Origin: an uncultured Acholeplasmatales bacterium
GTDB taxonomy: Bacteria > Bacillota_I > Bacilli_A > Acholeplasmatales > Anaeroplasmataceae
Reading direction: 5' to 3'
Length of the DNA: 64,000 nucleotides
Assembly: GCA_944323055.1 (NCBI GenBank)
Contig: CALUQZ010000006.1
Location: forward strand, 22,816 to 86,815
This document shows, in pieces, positions 44,815-54,010 of this stretch. Both the position numbers and the translations under genes were made by a program. Each line of letters begins with the position of its first letter. Within the stretch, counting starts at the first letter, position 1. The notes under the pieces are model-generated. The model saw only the letters and a program-made list of their open reading frames with translations. It did not search any database and was not told the origin of the DNA.

Positions 44815-46407
44815 ATGATTTTAGGATTATCATTTGTACAGATATGTCTTGTGGTAGTGTCTATTCTTTTATTAGTTGCCATTGTTTTAATAATTTGTGG
44901 TTATTTATGGTATAGAAAAATTCAAAAAAGCGAAAGAAATTTAGATAGTTTAGCACAAAAAGCTAAAGAATTAATTGAGAGTGCTACAAAAGAGGGAGAA
45001 ACTAAAAAAGCAGATTTAATCTCTAGCGGTAAGAAAGAAGTAGATGAATACCGTGAAAAGATTGAATTAGAGTTACGTAATAGACGCCAACAGACGTTAG
45101 AGCTTGAAAGTAAATTAAATTCTCGTGAAGATTCTTTAGATAAAAGAAGTAATAATCTTGATCGCCGTGAAGAAATTTTAAATGATAAAGAAACACGTTT
45201 AGATACACGTAAAGATGAATTAGATGCTAAAATAGTTAAGGTAGAAGATACTTTAAAGGCACAAGAAGAAAAATTACAAGAGATTGCTGAATTAACTAAA
45301 GAAGATGCTGCAAATATTATTATGGCCGAAGTAAAAGAAAGTATGTCGCATGAGATAGCACAATACATTAAAGATGAAGAAGAAAAGGCTAAGGTTGAAG
45401 TTAAAAACAAGGCTAAAAATGTTTTAGCTTTAGCTATTCAAAAATATTCAGGTGAAACAGCTAATGAGACAACTGTTTCAACTGTTTCTTTACCTGTTGA
45501 AGAAATGAAGGGCCGCATTATTGGCCGTGAAGGTAGAAATATTAGAACGATTGAAACATTAACTGGGGTGGATTTAATAATAGATGATACTCCAGAGGCA
45601 GTTGTTTTAAGTAGTTTTGATCCAGTTAGACGGGAAGTAGCTAAAAAAGCGTTAGAAATTTTAGTTAGTGATGGTAGAATTCATCCAGCTAGGATTGAAG
45701 AAGTTGTCGAAAGATGTCGCAATGAAGTTGAAATGGATTTAAGAGAAAAGGGTGAAGAGGCTGTTTTTGAAACAGGTATTGGTAAAATTCATCCTGATTT
45801 AGTTCGGTTATTAGGACGTTTGCATTTTAGAACAAGTTATGGTCAAAATGTTTTGAAACATAGCATTGAAACAGCAATGATTGCTGGCAAACTTGCTTCT
45901 GAAATTGGTGAAAATGAAATCCTTGCTAGAAGAGCTGGATTACTTCATGATATTGGTAAAGCTGTAGACCATGAAGTTGAGGGTTCACATGTAGAAATTG
46001 GTGTTGAATTAGCTACTAAGTATCATGAACCAAAAGAAGTTATTGATGCTATCGCATCTCATCATGAGGATGTGGCTCCTAAAACGATTATAGCCATTTT
46101 AGTAGCTGCTGCTGATGCTTTAAGCTCAGCTCGCCCAGGGGCTAGATCTGATTCAGTTGAAAATTATGCTAAACGTCTTGAGAGCTTAGAACAAATTTCT
46201 AATTCTGTTAAAGGCGTTCAATCATCTTTTGCTATTCAAGCTGGTCGTGAAATTAGAGTTATTGTAAATCCTGAGGAAATTGATGATTTATCAACGTTTG
46301 CTATAGCTAGACAAATTAAAGAAGAAATTGAACATAAATTATCATATCCAGGTACTATTAAAGTGACAGTTATTAGAGAAACACGAGCTGTTGATGTTGC
46401 TAAATAA
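44815..46407 (+). CDS. rny: Ribonuclease Y
   Basis: The 530-residue membrane-bound endonuclease starts mRNA decay in many Firmicutes. A membrane helix (about 5-32) is followed by a long coiled coil (about 36-205), a KH domain ([17 protein letters not shown] near 227) and an HD domain with [12 protein letters not shown] near 383 and the C-terminal part. The ribosome site TAGGAGAA lies 14 bases before the ATG, longer than usual. A stem and T tract follow the stop, before ymdB, and could reduce expression of the downstream genes. Confidence 0.97.
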   Translation: MILGLSFVQICLVVVSILLLVAIVLIICGYLWYRKIQKSERNLDSLAQKAKELIESATKEGETKKADLISSGKKEVDEYREKIELELRNRRQQTLELESKLNSREDSLDKRSNNLDRREEILNDKETRLDTRKDELDAKIVKVEDTLKAQEEKLQEIAELTKEDAANIIMAEVKESMSHEIAQYIKDEEEKAKVEVKNKAKNVLALAIQKYSGETANETTVSTVSLPVEEMKGRIIGREGRNIRTIETLTGVDLIIDDTPEAVVLSSFDPVRREVAKKALEILVSDGRIHPARIEEVVERCRNEVEMDLREKGEEAVFETGIGKIHPDLVRLLGRLHFRTSYGQNVLKHSIETAMIAGKLASEIGENEILARRAGLLHDIGKAVDHEVEGSHVEIGVELATKYHEPKEVIDAIASHHEDVAPKTIIAILVAAADALSSARPGARSDSVENYAKRLESLEQISNSVKGVQSSFAIQAGREIRVIVNPEEIDDLSTFAIARQIKEEIEHKLSYPGTIKVTVIRETRAVDVAK

Positions 46408-46431
46408 GTGGGGGTTTTCTCCCACTTTTTC
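46406..46431 (+). terminator. Terminator or attenuator between rny and ymdB
   Basis: AAGTGGG and CCCACTT pair around an eight-base loop (46406-46427) with five T residues after. Because the ymdB start follows only 20 bases later, some read-through is likely. Confidence 0.7.
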
Positions 46432-46451
46432 TTGATAAAGGGGTGTTGTTA

Positions 46452-47204
46452 ATGCGTATTTTATATTTAGGAGATATAGTTGGAACGAAAGCTTTAGATG
46501 TTGTAATTAATAATCTTAATAGTATAAAAAAAGAATATAATATTAATTTAGTTTTTGCCAATGCTGAAAATGTAGCTGATGGAAAAGGATTGACAAGACA
46601 ACAATATGTTATAATGCAAAGAGCAGGGATTCAAGCTATTAGTATGGGTAATCATACGTATTCTAAAAAAACTATATTTGAATTTATTAATGAGTCTAAT
46701 ATTGTTAAACCAGCAAATATGTCAGAAGCCCCAGGTAAAAGTTATTTAACTATTCGTTACAATGATAAAACAATTACTTTAATTTCGTTATTAGGTCGTG
46801 TTTTTTTAAATATGAGTTTAGACTGTCCTTTTAAAACTATTGATAAGTTATTAAAAGAAATTAAAAGTGATTATATTATTGTAGATGTCCACGCTGAAGC
46901 AACTTCAGAAAAATTGGCTTTAGCGTATTATTTAGAAAATAGAGTCTCTGCTGTTTTAGGTACACATACTCATATTCAAACAGCTGATGAGCGTAAAATT
47001 GGTAATACACTTTATATAACTGATATTGGCATGTGTGGTCCTTATAATAGTGTAATTGGTGATGATGCTTTAAGTATAATTAATCGTTTTAAAACTGGCA
47101 TTTATACACCTACTAAATTAGCTGAAGGACCTATTATAATCAATGGAGTAATTTTAGATTTAGATATGAAAAAAATTTGGAGGTTAAATAAAATATATGG
47201 CTAA
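46452..47204 (+). CDS. ymdB: YmdB-type metallophosphoesterase
   Basis: The 250-residue protein belongs to the TIGR00282/YmdB family of 2',3'-cyclic nucleotide phosphodiesterases. The metal-site motifs GDIVG, FANAENVADGKG, GNHTY, VDVHAEATSEK and GTHTHIQTAD are in order. The ATG at 46452 follows GGGGTG; an upstream GTG adds three unsupported residues. In B. subtilis ymdB is also directly downstream of rny. It overlaps miaB by eight bases. Confidence 0.94.
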   Translation: MRILYLGDIVGTKALDVVINNLNSIKKEYNINLVFANAENVADGKGLTRQQYVIMQRAGIQAISMGNHTYSKKTIFEFINESNIVKPANMSEAPGKSYLTIRYNDKTITLISLLGRVFLNMSLDCPFKTIDKLLKEIKSDYIIVDVHAEATSEKLALAYYLENRVSAVLGTHTHIQTADERKIGNTLYITDIGMCGPYNSVIGDDALSIINRFKTGIYTPTKLAEGPIIINGVILDLDMKKIWRLNKIYG

Positions 47205-48633
47205 AATTAAACTTTCAATGCCTGATTTAGGCCTAGCACGTAAAAGATTACAAAAAGATACACCTACATATAATTATCAAATAACAAAAGAATACAGTAA
47301 CATTGGTCAAAATAAAACATATTATATTTTTACTTATGGTTGTCAAGGCAATGAAGCTGATAGTGAAGTTATTTCAGGTATATTAGAAGATTTAGGTTAC
47401 GTTAAGGCAACTGATCCTTATAAAAGTAATTTAGTTATTTTAAATACTTGTGCGATAAGAGAAAATGCTGAAAATAGAATTTGGGGTGTTCTTGGAAATC
47501 TTAAAGGTGCTAAACAAAACAATAAGGATATGTTAATAGCTATTTGTGGCTGTATGCCTCAAGAAGAAAATGCTACTAACAAATTGTTAGATTCTTATCC
47601 TTTTGTTGACTTAATTTTTGGAACTCATAACATTTATGATTTACCAAAACTATTAAAAGAAGCTAATGATAAAAAAGCTAAAGTAGTAGAGGTCTTATCA
47701 ACAGAGGGGGCAATCTATGAAGGCGCTCCTAAAAAAAGAGAATTTAAGCATAAAGCCTGGGTAAATATTATGTATGGTTGCGATGAGTTTTGTACTTATT
47801 GTATTGTACCTTATACGCGCGGTAAAGAAAGAAGTCGTGCAAAAGAAGATATTATTAATGAAGTAAAAGAATTAGTTAAAGATGGCTATAAAGAAGTTAC
47901 TTTATTAGGTCAAAATGTTAATGCTTATGGTAAAGATTTAGGCTTAGATTATACTTTTGGCGATTTATTATATGATTTAGATAAGACAGGAATTCAAAGG
48001 ATTCGCTATACTACTAGTCATCCTAAAGATCTAGATTTAAAAACAATTTATGCTATGCGCGACTGTCCTTCAGTTATGCCGCATCTTCATTTACCAGTTC
48101 AATCTGGGGATGATTACATTTTAAAGAAAATGAACCGCAAATATACGCATGAAGAATATTTAGAAAAGATTCGTATTTTGAAAAAAGAGGTTCCTAATAT
48201 CTCTATAACTACAGATATCATAGTTGGTTTTCCAAATGAAACGGAAGAAGAATTCTTAAATACTTTAAAATTGGTTGATGAAGTAAAATTTGAAGGAGCA
48301 TTTACTTTTATTTATTCAAAAAGAGAAGGTACTCCAGCTGCTAAAATGGAAGATAGTATTTCAGATGAAGAAAAACATAAACGATTAGATAGATTAAATG
48401 TTTTAGTAGATAAGTATTATTTAGAAGGTAATAAGCGGTTTGAAGGTCAAGTAGTTAATGTTTTAGTTGATGGTGTTAGTAAAAATAATCTAAATAATCT
48501 ATGTGGTTATTCTGAAAACCTAAAGTTAGTACATTTCCCTTCAACTGATAAAAGTTTAATTGGTCAAATTGTAAAAGTTAAGATTATTGAAGGAAAAACT
48601 TGGTTTGCTTTAGGTGAATTAGTAAATGAATAA
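47197..48633 (+). CDS. miaB: tRNA-i6A37 methylthiotransferase MiaB
   Basis: The 478-residue radical-SAM enzyme adds a methylthio group to isopentenyladenosine-37. The N-terminal cluster cysteines are in TYGCQGNEAD, NTCAIREN and CGCMPQ; the radical-SAM cysteines are in YGCDEFCTYCIVPYTRG. A C-terminal TRAM domain starts near 410. MiaA, which makes its substrate, is encoded at 55,804 in the same gene block. It overlaps ymdB upstream and ricA downstream by eight bases each. Confidence 0.97.
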   Translation: MAKIKLSMPDLGLARKRLQKDTPTYNYQITKEYSNIGQNKTYYIFTYGCQGNEADSEVISGILEDLGYVKATDPYKSNLVILNTCAIRENAENRIWGVLGNLKGAKQNNKDMLIAICGCMPQEENATNKLLDSYPFVDLIFGTHNIYDLPKLLKEANDKKAKVVEVLSTEGAIYEGAPKKREFKHKAWVNIMYGCDEFCTYCIVPYTRGKERSRAKEDIINEVKELVKDGYKEVTLLGQNVNAYGKDLGLDYTFGDLLYDLDKTGIQRIRYTTSHPKDLDLKTIYAMRDCPSVMPHLHLPVQSGDDYILKKMNRKYTHEEYLEKIRILKKEVPNISITTDIIVGFPNETEEEFLNTLKLVDEVKFEGAFTFIYSKREGTPAAKMEDSISDEEKHKRLDRLNVLVDKYYLEGNKRFEGQVVNVLVDGVSKNNLNNLCGYSENLKLVHFPSTDKSLIGQIVKVKIIEGKTWFALGELVNE

Positions 48634-48952
48634 TTTAGAAAAATATTTAAATGATGATCCTTTATATATAAGACTTAAAGAATTAGCCCTTTATTTTAAA
48701 AAAAATAAGGGCTTCTTAACTTTACAAAAAGCTCTTAATAAAGCTAAAAAAGAACTGGTATCAGCTAAAATAAGTCAAGATTTAGAGAAAATTAAGTTAA
48801 AACAAGATGCTTATGATTTGTTAGAAAAAGAATTATTAGACTTACCATTTGTAGAAGAATATATGAGCTTATTAGAAGTATTTAAAGATTATTTAAAAAT
48901 TTTAGAAAAAGATATTTCGGCTTTTATAACTTCTGATTTAAATTTTATATAA
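48626..48952 (+). CDS. ricA: YlbF/YmcA family protein, RicA-like
   Basis: The 108-residue helical protein fits the YlbF/YmcA family: N-terminal PLYIRLKELALYFKKN, central helices and the motif FVEEYMSLLEVF near 80. In B. subtilis RicA acts with RicT and RicF to direct RNase Y, and ricA follows miaB exactly as here. This version has no cysteine at all, unlike members that hold an Fe-S cluster, so it may lack that property. The assignment rests on family pattern and position. Confidence 0.85.
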   Translation: MNNLEKYLNDDPLYIRLKELALYFKKNKGFLTLQKALNKAKKELVSAKISQDLEKIKLKQDAYDLLEKELLDLPFVEEYMSLLEVFKDYLKILEKDISAFITSDLNFI

Positions 48953-48979
48953 AAAAATAGGTTAATTATAAGATTTTTA

Positions 48980-49008
48980 TTGAGTTTTTATCATTTTTTG
49001 TTTATAAT
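48980..49008 (+). promoter_or_regulatory. Promoter of the 802-residue protein gene
   Basis: TTGAGT (48980-48985) and TATAAT (49003-49008) are 17 bases apart, near consensus. Confidence 0.8.
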
Positions 49009-49040
49009 ATTGTTAAGAAACACGTAAGGGAGTTGAAAAA

Positions 49041-51449
49041 ATGGAAGTTTATTTAATTGATGATAAAATGGTTCTATTAGGGAAAGAGCTAGTATTGAGT
49101 GAAGTTTGTGATAAATTAGCTAATTTATCAGCTAGTCAAATTGTCCAATTCTTTAATGAAATTAATATTAAATTGCCAAGAATTTTAAATGCTTATGCTT
49201 TAAGACAAGCTACGAATCTTAAGGTTAAAGAAGCTAAAAATTTAAATTTAAGCGACGAAATTATGTATCGTTTACGCTTTTATCCAGATTTTAGTGAATA
49301 TCAACTTCAATCATTTTATGAAATGGTTTATACTCCTGATATGGATATATTATATAAGCAAAGCTTATTTAAACTAATTTTATTGAATACGGCTTTACTT
49401 AATATTTCTGATGAGCAAGTTGAAAAATTAATAAATTTAGAGGCAATGCCTTATGAAGAATTTTCTAAATTTGAAGATGTCATTATGTCTGTTTTTTATG
49501 ATTTTAATAAGGACTTTGATGGCATTAGAAAAGAGACAATTGTTTCTACAATGCGTAAGAGCGCAACAAGTCAAGATATTAGAAATTTAGGTAGCAAGTA
49601 TAACATTTCTATTCCAAAACGTTTAAAAAGAGACGAAATGCAAACGTTAATTGAAGAAGGTTTACGTAAGCAACATAAATTAACAGAGGAAATGAAAGAA
49701 AAACTTGATAAATTACCTATTATCAATTTACAAAGAGTTGCTAAACAAAATGGCATCAAAGTATCAGTTGACTTAAAGAAAGAAGACTTGATTGCTTATT
49801 TATTAAATGAAGTTGATAAAGCAAAATTTGACACTCGCCCACGTTTAAAATATGAAACAGATTTAGGTGATGGATTTGTCTTTGACCTATCTTATGTAAT
49901 GGCTGTTGAAGAAATTGAAGAATTCGTAAATGAAGAAAATGAAAATACAGTTGTTCCAGAAGTTAAAGTTGAAGAGCCTGTTGTAGAACCAGTTGTTGAA
50001 GAAACTAAGGTTGAAGAACCGGTAGTTGAAGAGGTTAAAGTTGAAGAAACAATGCCTGAAGAACCAAAAGTTGAAGAAACAGTCGTTGAGGAAACAACTG
50101 TAGAAACTGTTGAAGAACCGAAAGTTGAAGAACCTAAAGAAGAAGTAATTGAAGAAACTAAGGAAGTAGTCGAAGAAACTGTTGAAGAACCAGTTGTTGA
50201 AGAAGCTAAGGTTGAAGAGGTTAAAGAAGAGACAGTTAAGGAAGAAGTTAAACCTATTTCTAATTTAGAAACTATTACAAAATGTATTGTAGATGTAATA
50301 AGAGAGTTAGCTCCTATTTTAACTAAACCAAAAGAACCACTTCCACAACCTGTTATTAATATTTATAATAATGAAGTTAAGGAAAAAGAAGTTCCTGTAC
50401 AAGTTGTTAAGGAAAATGGATTAGCTAAGTACAACTATAAAAATTTTGATAATCAAGTTAGTCCAAACTATGATCCGAAAGTAGCAGCTACAATGGCAAT
50501 GTCAGATGCTAATGAATTTAAGAAGTCTTTACAACCACAAGTTGTTGTTCAAGAAAAACCAGTTGAAGTTAAGACTCAAACTCAATATGTACCTATTATG
50601 CCATTCTACATGCCACCTTACCAAATGCCTCAACAACAAGTTCCTGTACAACCAACTCCTGTTGTAAATCCAGTTGTTACACCAGATAGTGAAAATGTTG
50701 ATCCTGAAGTTGTGACAGAAGAAGGCACTGTTGAAGCTAGTGAAGTTGTTACTCCAAATGAAAAAGCTAAGAAAAAGAAATTAACACAAAAAGAGCGTAA
50801 TGAAAACTATAAAGCTTATCGCTTAGCTAAATTGAATAAAAAAAAAGGCCTTGAATCTCCCAGTGACGAATTAAGTGGAAATAGCGCTGAATTAGCTCAA
50901 GGTGGTACGCAGTTTGTTATTCCGGCATCTGTAATTGTACCAAATCAATCTAACCCTTCTGGGGTTGTTGATACCGTTCCAGCAAACATTGTCATTAGTA
51001 CAGACGCTGCTTTAGGTGCTACTCCTATGTCACAAAAACAAGAAGATTCTCAAGAAAAACAAAATATCAAAGAAAATAAAAAAGAAATTAAAAGACAACA
51101 AAAACTTGAAGCTAAACAACTTCAAGAAAATAAAAAATTAATGACTCAAGCCTTACGTACGGGTGTTCCTAATGGTGTAGATCCACAATATTTTGATCAA
51201 TCAATGCGCCTATTAGAATATAAATTACAACGTCAACGAGGACTTAGAGAACAAAAAGAAGCAACTTCTAGAACTATTGGTACAGTTTTAAAATGGGTAT
51301 TTGGCATTATAATCTTATTGTTAATAGCTTATATAGTTTTAGTTATTTTATATGCAACCTATATCCTTCCTGATACAAATCCATTATCTAATCTTGTTAG
51401 AGGTCTTGGTGATATGATTAGGAATTGGTGGGAATCCCTCAATGGCTAA
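49041..51449 (+). CDS. Large tail-anchored protein with SAP-like modules and Glu/Val/Pro-rich repeat
   Basis: The 802-residue protein has no family I recognise. Residues 1 to about 160 are helical. Two SAP/Rho-N-like helix-extension-helix modules follow: about 171-210 (SATSQDIRNLGSKYN ... KRDEMQTLI) and about 223-257 (INLQRVAKQNGI ... KKEDLIAYL). Residues about 300-403 are a degenerate repeat of VEEPVVEE/KVEE units, strongly acidic. A Pro/Gln/Val-rich linker (about 500-565), a Lys-rich coiled segment (about 680-745) and one membrane helix (about 752-775) end in a short tail. SAP modules often bind DNA, so it may link nucleic acid to the membrane. It lies between ricA and mutS, where B. subtilis has cotE. 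Confidence 0.75.
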   Translation: MEVYLIDDKMVLLGKELVLSEVCDKLANLSASQIVQFFNEINIKLPRILNAYALRQATNLKVKEAKNLNLSDEIMYRLRFYPDFSEYQLQSFYEMVYTPDMDILYKQSLFKLILLNTALLNISDEQVEKLINLEAMPYEEFSKFEDVIMSVFYDFNKDFDGIRKETIVSTMRKSATSQDIRNLGSKYNISIPKRLKRDEMQTLIEEGLRKQHKLTEEMKEKLDKLPIINLQRVAKQNGIKVSVDLKKEDLIAYLLNEVDKAKFDTRPRLKYETDLGDGFVFDLSYVMAVEEIEEFVNEENENTVVPEVKVEEPVVEPVVEETKVEEPVVEEVKVEETMPEEPKVEETVVEETTVETVEEPKVEEPKEEVIEETKEVVEETVEEPVVEEAKVEEVKEETVKEEVKPISNLETITKCIVDVIRELAPILTKPKEPLPQPVINIYNNEVKEKEVPVQVVKENGLAKYNYKNFDNQVSPNYDPKVAATMAMSDANEFKKSLQPQVVVQEKPVEVKTQTQYVPIMPFYMPPYQMPQQQVPVQPTPVVNPVVTPDSENVDPEVVTEEGTVEASEVVTPNEKAKKKKLTQKERNENYKAYRLAKLNKKKGLESPSDELSGNSAELAQGGTQFVIPASVIVPNQSNPSGVVDTVPANIVISTDAALGATPMSQKQEDSQEKQNIKENKKEIKRQQKLEAKQLQENKKLMTQALRTGVPNGVDPQYFDQSMRLLEYKLQRQRGLREQKEATSRTIGTVLKWVFGIIILLLIAYIVLVILYATYILPDTNPLSNLVRGLGDMIRNWWESLNG

Positions 51450-51477
51450 TGTTCTAAGAAATTTATAAGGTGATACG

Positions 51478-54009
51478 ATGGAGATACTAGATATAAATAG
51501 TTATACTCCCATGATAAGACAATATTTAGAGATTAAAAAAGACTATACTGATTCTATAGTCTTTTTTAGATTAGGCGATTTTTATGAAATGTTTTTTGAT
51601 GATGCTATTAATGCTTCTAGAGTTTTAGAAATAGCGTTAACTGGTAAAGATGCTGGTGTAAAAGAAAGAGTTCCGATGTGTGGTATTCCTTATCACGCTT
51701 ATCAAACTTATGCAGCAAAACTTTTAGAAAATGGCTATAAAGTAGTTATTGTTGAACAAATTGAAGATCCCCAAATGGCTACAGGTATTGTTAAAAGAGG
51801 AGTAGTTAAAATTTTAACCCCAGGCACTGTTGATGCTGAATTTTTACATAGTACAGCTAATAATTTTATTGCGGCTATTTCGTATTTAAATAAAATGTTT
51901 ATAGTAGCTTATGCTGATATTTCAACAGGAGAATGTTATTTAACTTTAGCTAATAACAAAGAAAATCTTTTGCTTACTTTAAATAATATTAAAGTTAAAG
52001 AAGTTATTTTAGCTAAAGAGTATAATATCGGATTATATAATTTTTTAAATGATAATCACTTTATTATTAGTTTTTGTGATAAAGATAATATACCTAGTCA
52101 TTTAAATCATATAACCCAATCTATTAATGAAACTTATAAAAGTACTTTAGCATTATTATTTAATTATGCTATAGATACACAAAAAAGTGAGTTAAAACAT
52201 TTAAAGCCAGTTGTATTTTATGAAGATAAAGATTATTTAAAATTAGATAGTTTTACTATTGCCAATTTAGAATTAACCGAAACGTTAAGAGGTAGGTCTA
52301 AGGAAGGGTCTCTTTTACATATAATAGACAAAACAAAGACAGCAGCAGGTAGTCGAATGTTAAAAAAGTGGTTGTTAAGACCTCTTGTTGATATAGATAA
52401 AATAAAGGCTAGACAAAGCCATATTTATGCCTTCACAGATGATTTTATTTTACGAGAAGAATTAAAACAATCTCTGCAAGGTGTGTATGATTTAGAGCGA
52501 ATTATTGGCAAATTATCTTGTGGAAGTATAAATGCAAAAGATTTAGTTCAATTAAGAACAACCTTAAGTAGAGTTCCAAATATTAAAAAATTATTAGAGA
52601 ATAATGAAAATGAATTAAATAAAAAACTAGCTAAAGATATAGATTGTCATGAAGCTTTGTATAATTTGTTATATAAATCATTAAATGATAACCCACCATT
52701 AGGAGTTCATGAAGGTGGAATGATTAAACTAGGCTATAACAGTGAGTTAGATAATTTAATTAATATAAGAGAACACTCTAATGACTGGTTAAAAAAATAT
52801 GAACAAGAACAAAAAGAAAAATTAAATATTAAAACTTTAAAAGTTGGATTTAATAAAGTTTTTGGCTATTTTATTGAAATAAGCAAAGGACAAAGTTTTT
52901 CTTTAGGTGATATTGATGGTTATGAGCGTAAACAAACATTAGTTAACTCTGAACGTTATATTACTAAAGAATTAAAAGAATTTGAAGAAACTATTTTAAC
53001 AGCTAAAGATAAAATAGAAAGAATTGAATATAATTTATTTTTAGAAATTAAATCAGATGTTATGACATATATTCCTAGTTTACAATTTTTAGCTAATATT
53101 TTAGCTAATATTGATTGTTATTTATCTTTAGCCGAAGTAGCAAGCTTATATAACTATGTTATACCTGAGTTTACAGATAAAGAAATTAGAATTGTTAATG
53201 GGAGACATCCGGTATTAGAAGATATTTTAAAAGAAAAATATGTTAGTAATGATGTCTATATTAATGATTATGATTTATTATTGATAACAGGGCCAAATAT
53301 GGGAGGTAAATCTACCTATATGCGAATGGTTGCTATTATCGTGATTTTAGCTCAAATTGGTTCATTTGTCCCAGCTACTTCATGTTTAATAAAGATATTT
53401 GATCAAATATTTACACGCATCGGAGCTAGTGATGATTTAGCTAGTGGTGAATCTACTTTTATGGTAGAAATGAAAGAAGCTAACTACGCTTTAACTAATG
53501 CTACTAATAATTCATTAATTTTGTTTGATGAAATCGGACGAGGAACATCAACTTATGATGGTATGGCTTTAGCTCAAGCCATAATTGAGTTTATTCATCA
53601 AAAAGTTAAAGCAGTAACTCTTTTTTCAACACATTATCATGAACTTACAAGTTTAGAAGGTAAATTAAAACGGTTAAAAAATATTCATGTTGATGCAAGT
53701 GAAACAAAAGATGGTGTTGTATTTCTCCATAAAGTTATTGATGGTAGTGCAAGTAAAAGTTATGGTATAAATGTTGCATTACTTGCAGGAATGCCTAAAC
53801 CGCTTATTAAGAGAGCTAAAGAAATATTAGATAATTTAGAAACTCAAAATAAAATTGAAGCAGCAAGTCCGACATTATTTGATTTTAATGAGGAAAAAGA
53901 AGAGGAAGTTATTAATCCTGTTATTAAAAAATTACAAGAATTAAATCCAGATGATTTGTCTCCTAAAGAAGCACTAATTTATTTGTATGAGTTGAAAAAG
54001 GAGGTTTAA
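51478..54009 (+). CDS. mutS: DNA mismatch repair protein MutS
   Basis: The 843-residue protein has the mismatch-reading F-x-E motif (F35-Y36-E37 in GDFYEMF), connector, lever and clamp domains, and the ATPase core with GPNMGGKS near 605-612, the LFDEIGRGTSTYDG Walker B and STHYHEL. All key residues are present. It starts a mutS-mutL-miaA-aroK-aroQ block with gaps of a few bases or overlaps. Start follows AAGGTGATACG. Confidence 0.98.
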   Translation: MEILDINSYTPMIRQYLEIKKDYTDSIVFFRLGDFYEMFFDDAINASRVLEIALTGKDAGVKERVPMCGIPYHAYQTYAAKLLENGYKVVIVEQIEDPQMATGIVKRGVVKILTPGTVDAEFLHSTANNFIAAISYLNKMFIVAYADISTGECYLTLANNKENLLLTLNNIKVKEVILAKEYNIGLYNFLNDNHFIISFCDKDNIPSHLNHITQSINETYKSTLALLFNYAIDTQKSELKHLKPVVFYEDKDYLKLDSFTIANLELTETLRGRSKEGSLLHIIDKTKTAAGSRMLKKWLLRPLVDIDKIKARQSHIYAFTDDFILREELKQSLQGVYDLERIIGKLSCGSINAKDLVQLRTTLSRVPNIKKLLENNENELNKKLAKDIDCHEALYNLLYKSLNDNPPLGVHEGGMIKLGYNSELDNLINIREHSNDWLKKYEQEQKEKLNIKTLKVGFNKVFGYFIEISKGQSFSLGDIDGYERKQTLVNSERYITKELKEFEETILTAKDKIERIEYNLFLEIKSDVMTYIPSLQFLANILANIDCYLSLAEVASLYNYVIPEFTDKEIRIVNGRHPVLEDILKEKYVSNDVYINDYDLLLITGPNMGGKSTYMRMVAIIVILAQIGSFVPATSCLIKIFDQIFTRIGASDDLASGESTFMVEMKEANYALTNATNNSLILFDEIGRGTSTYDGMALAQAIIEFIHQKVKAVTLFSTHYHELTSLEGKLKRLKNIHVDASETKDGVVFLHKVIDGSASKSYGINVALLAGMPKPLIKRAKEILDNLETQNKIEAASPTLFDFNEEKEEEVINPVIKKLQELNPDDLSPKEALIYLYELKKEV

Positions 54010-54010
54010 A

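Noticed and set aside
44922..45410. 162-codon frame on the minus strand inside rny
   Set aside because: It lies opposite the RNase Y coiled coil, is Ser/Leu-rich as expected from the complement of Lys/Glu codons, and has no ribosome site.
49941..50250. The repetitive GTTGAAGAA-type stretch as a DNA repeat element
   Set aside because: It stays in frame within one gene and encodes a protein repeat (VEEP/KVEE units), so it is a low-complexity coding repeat and not a separate element.
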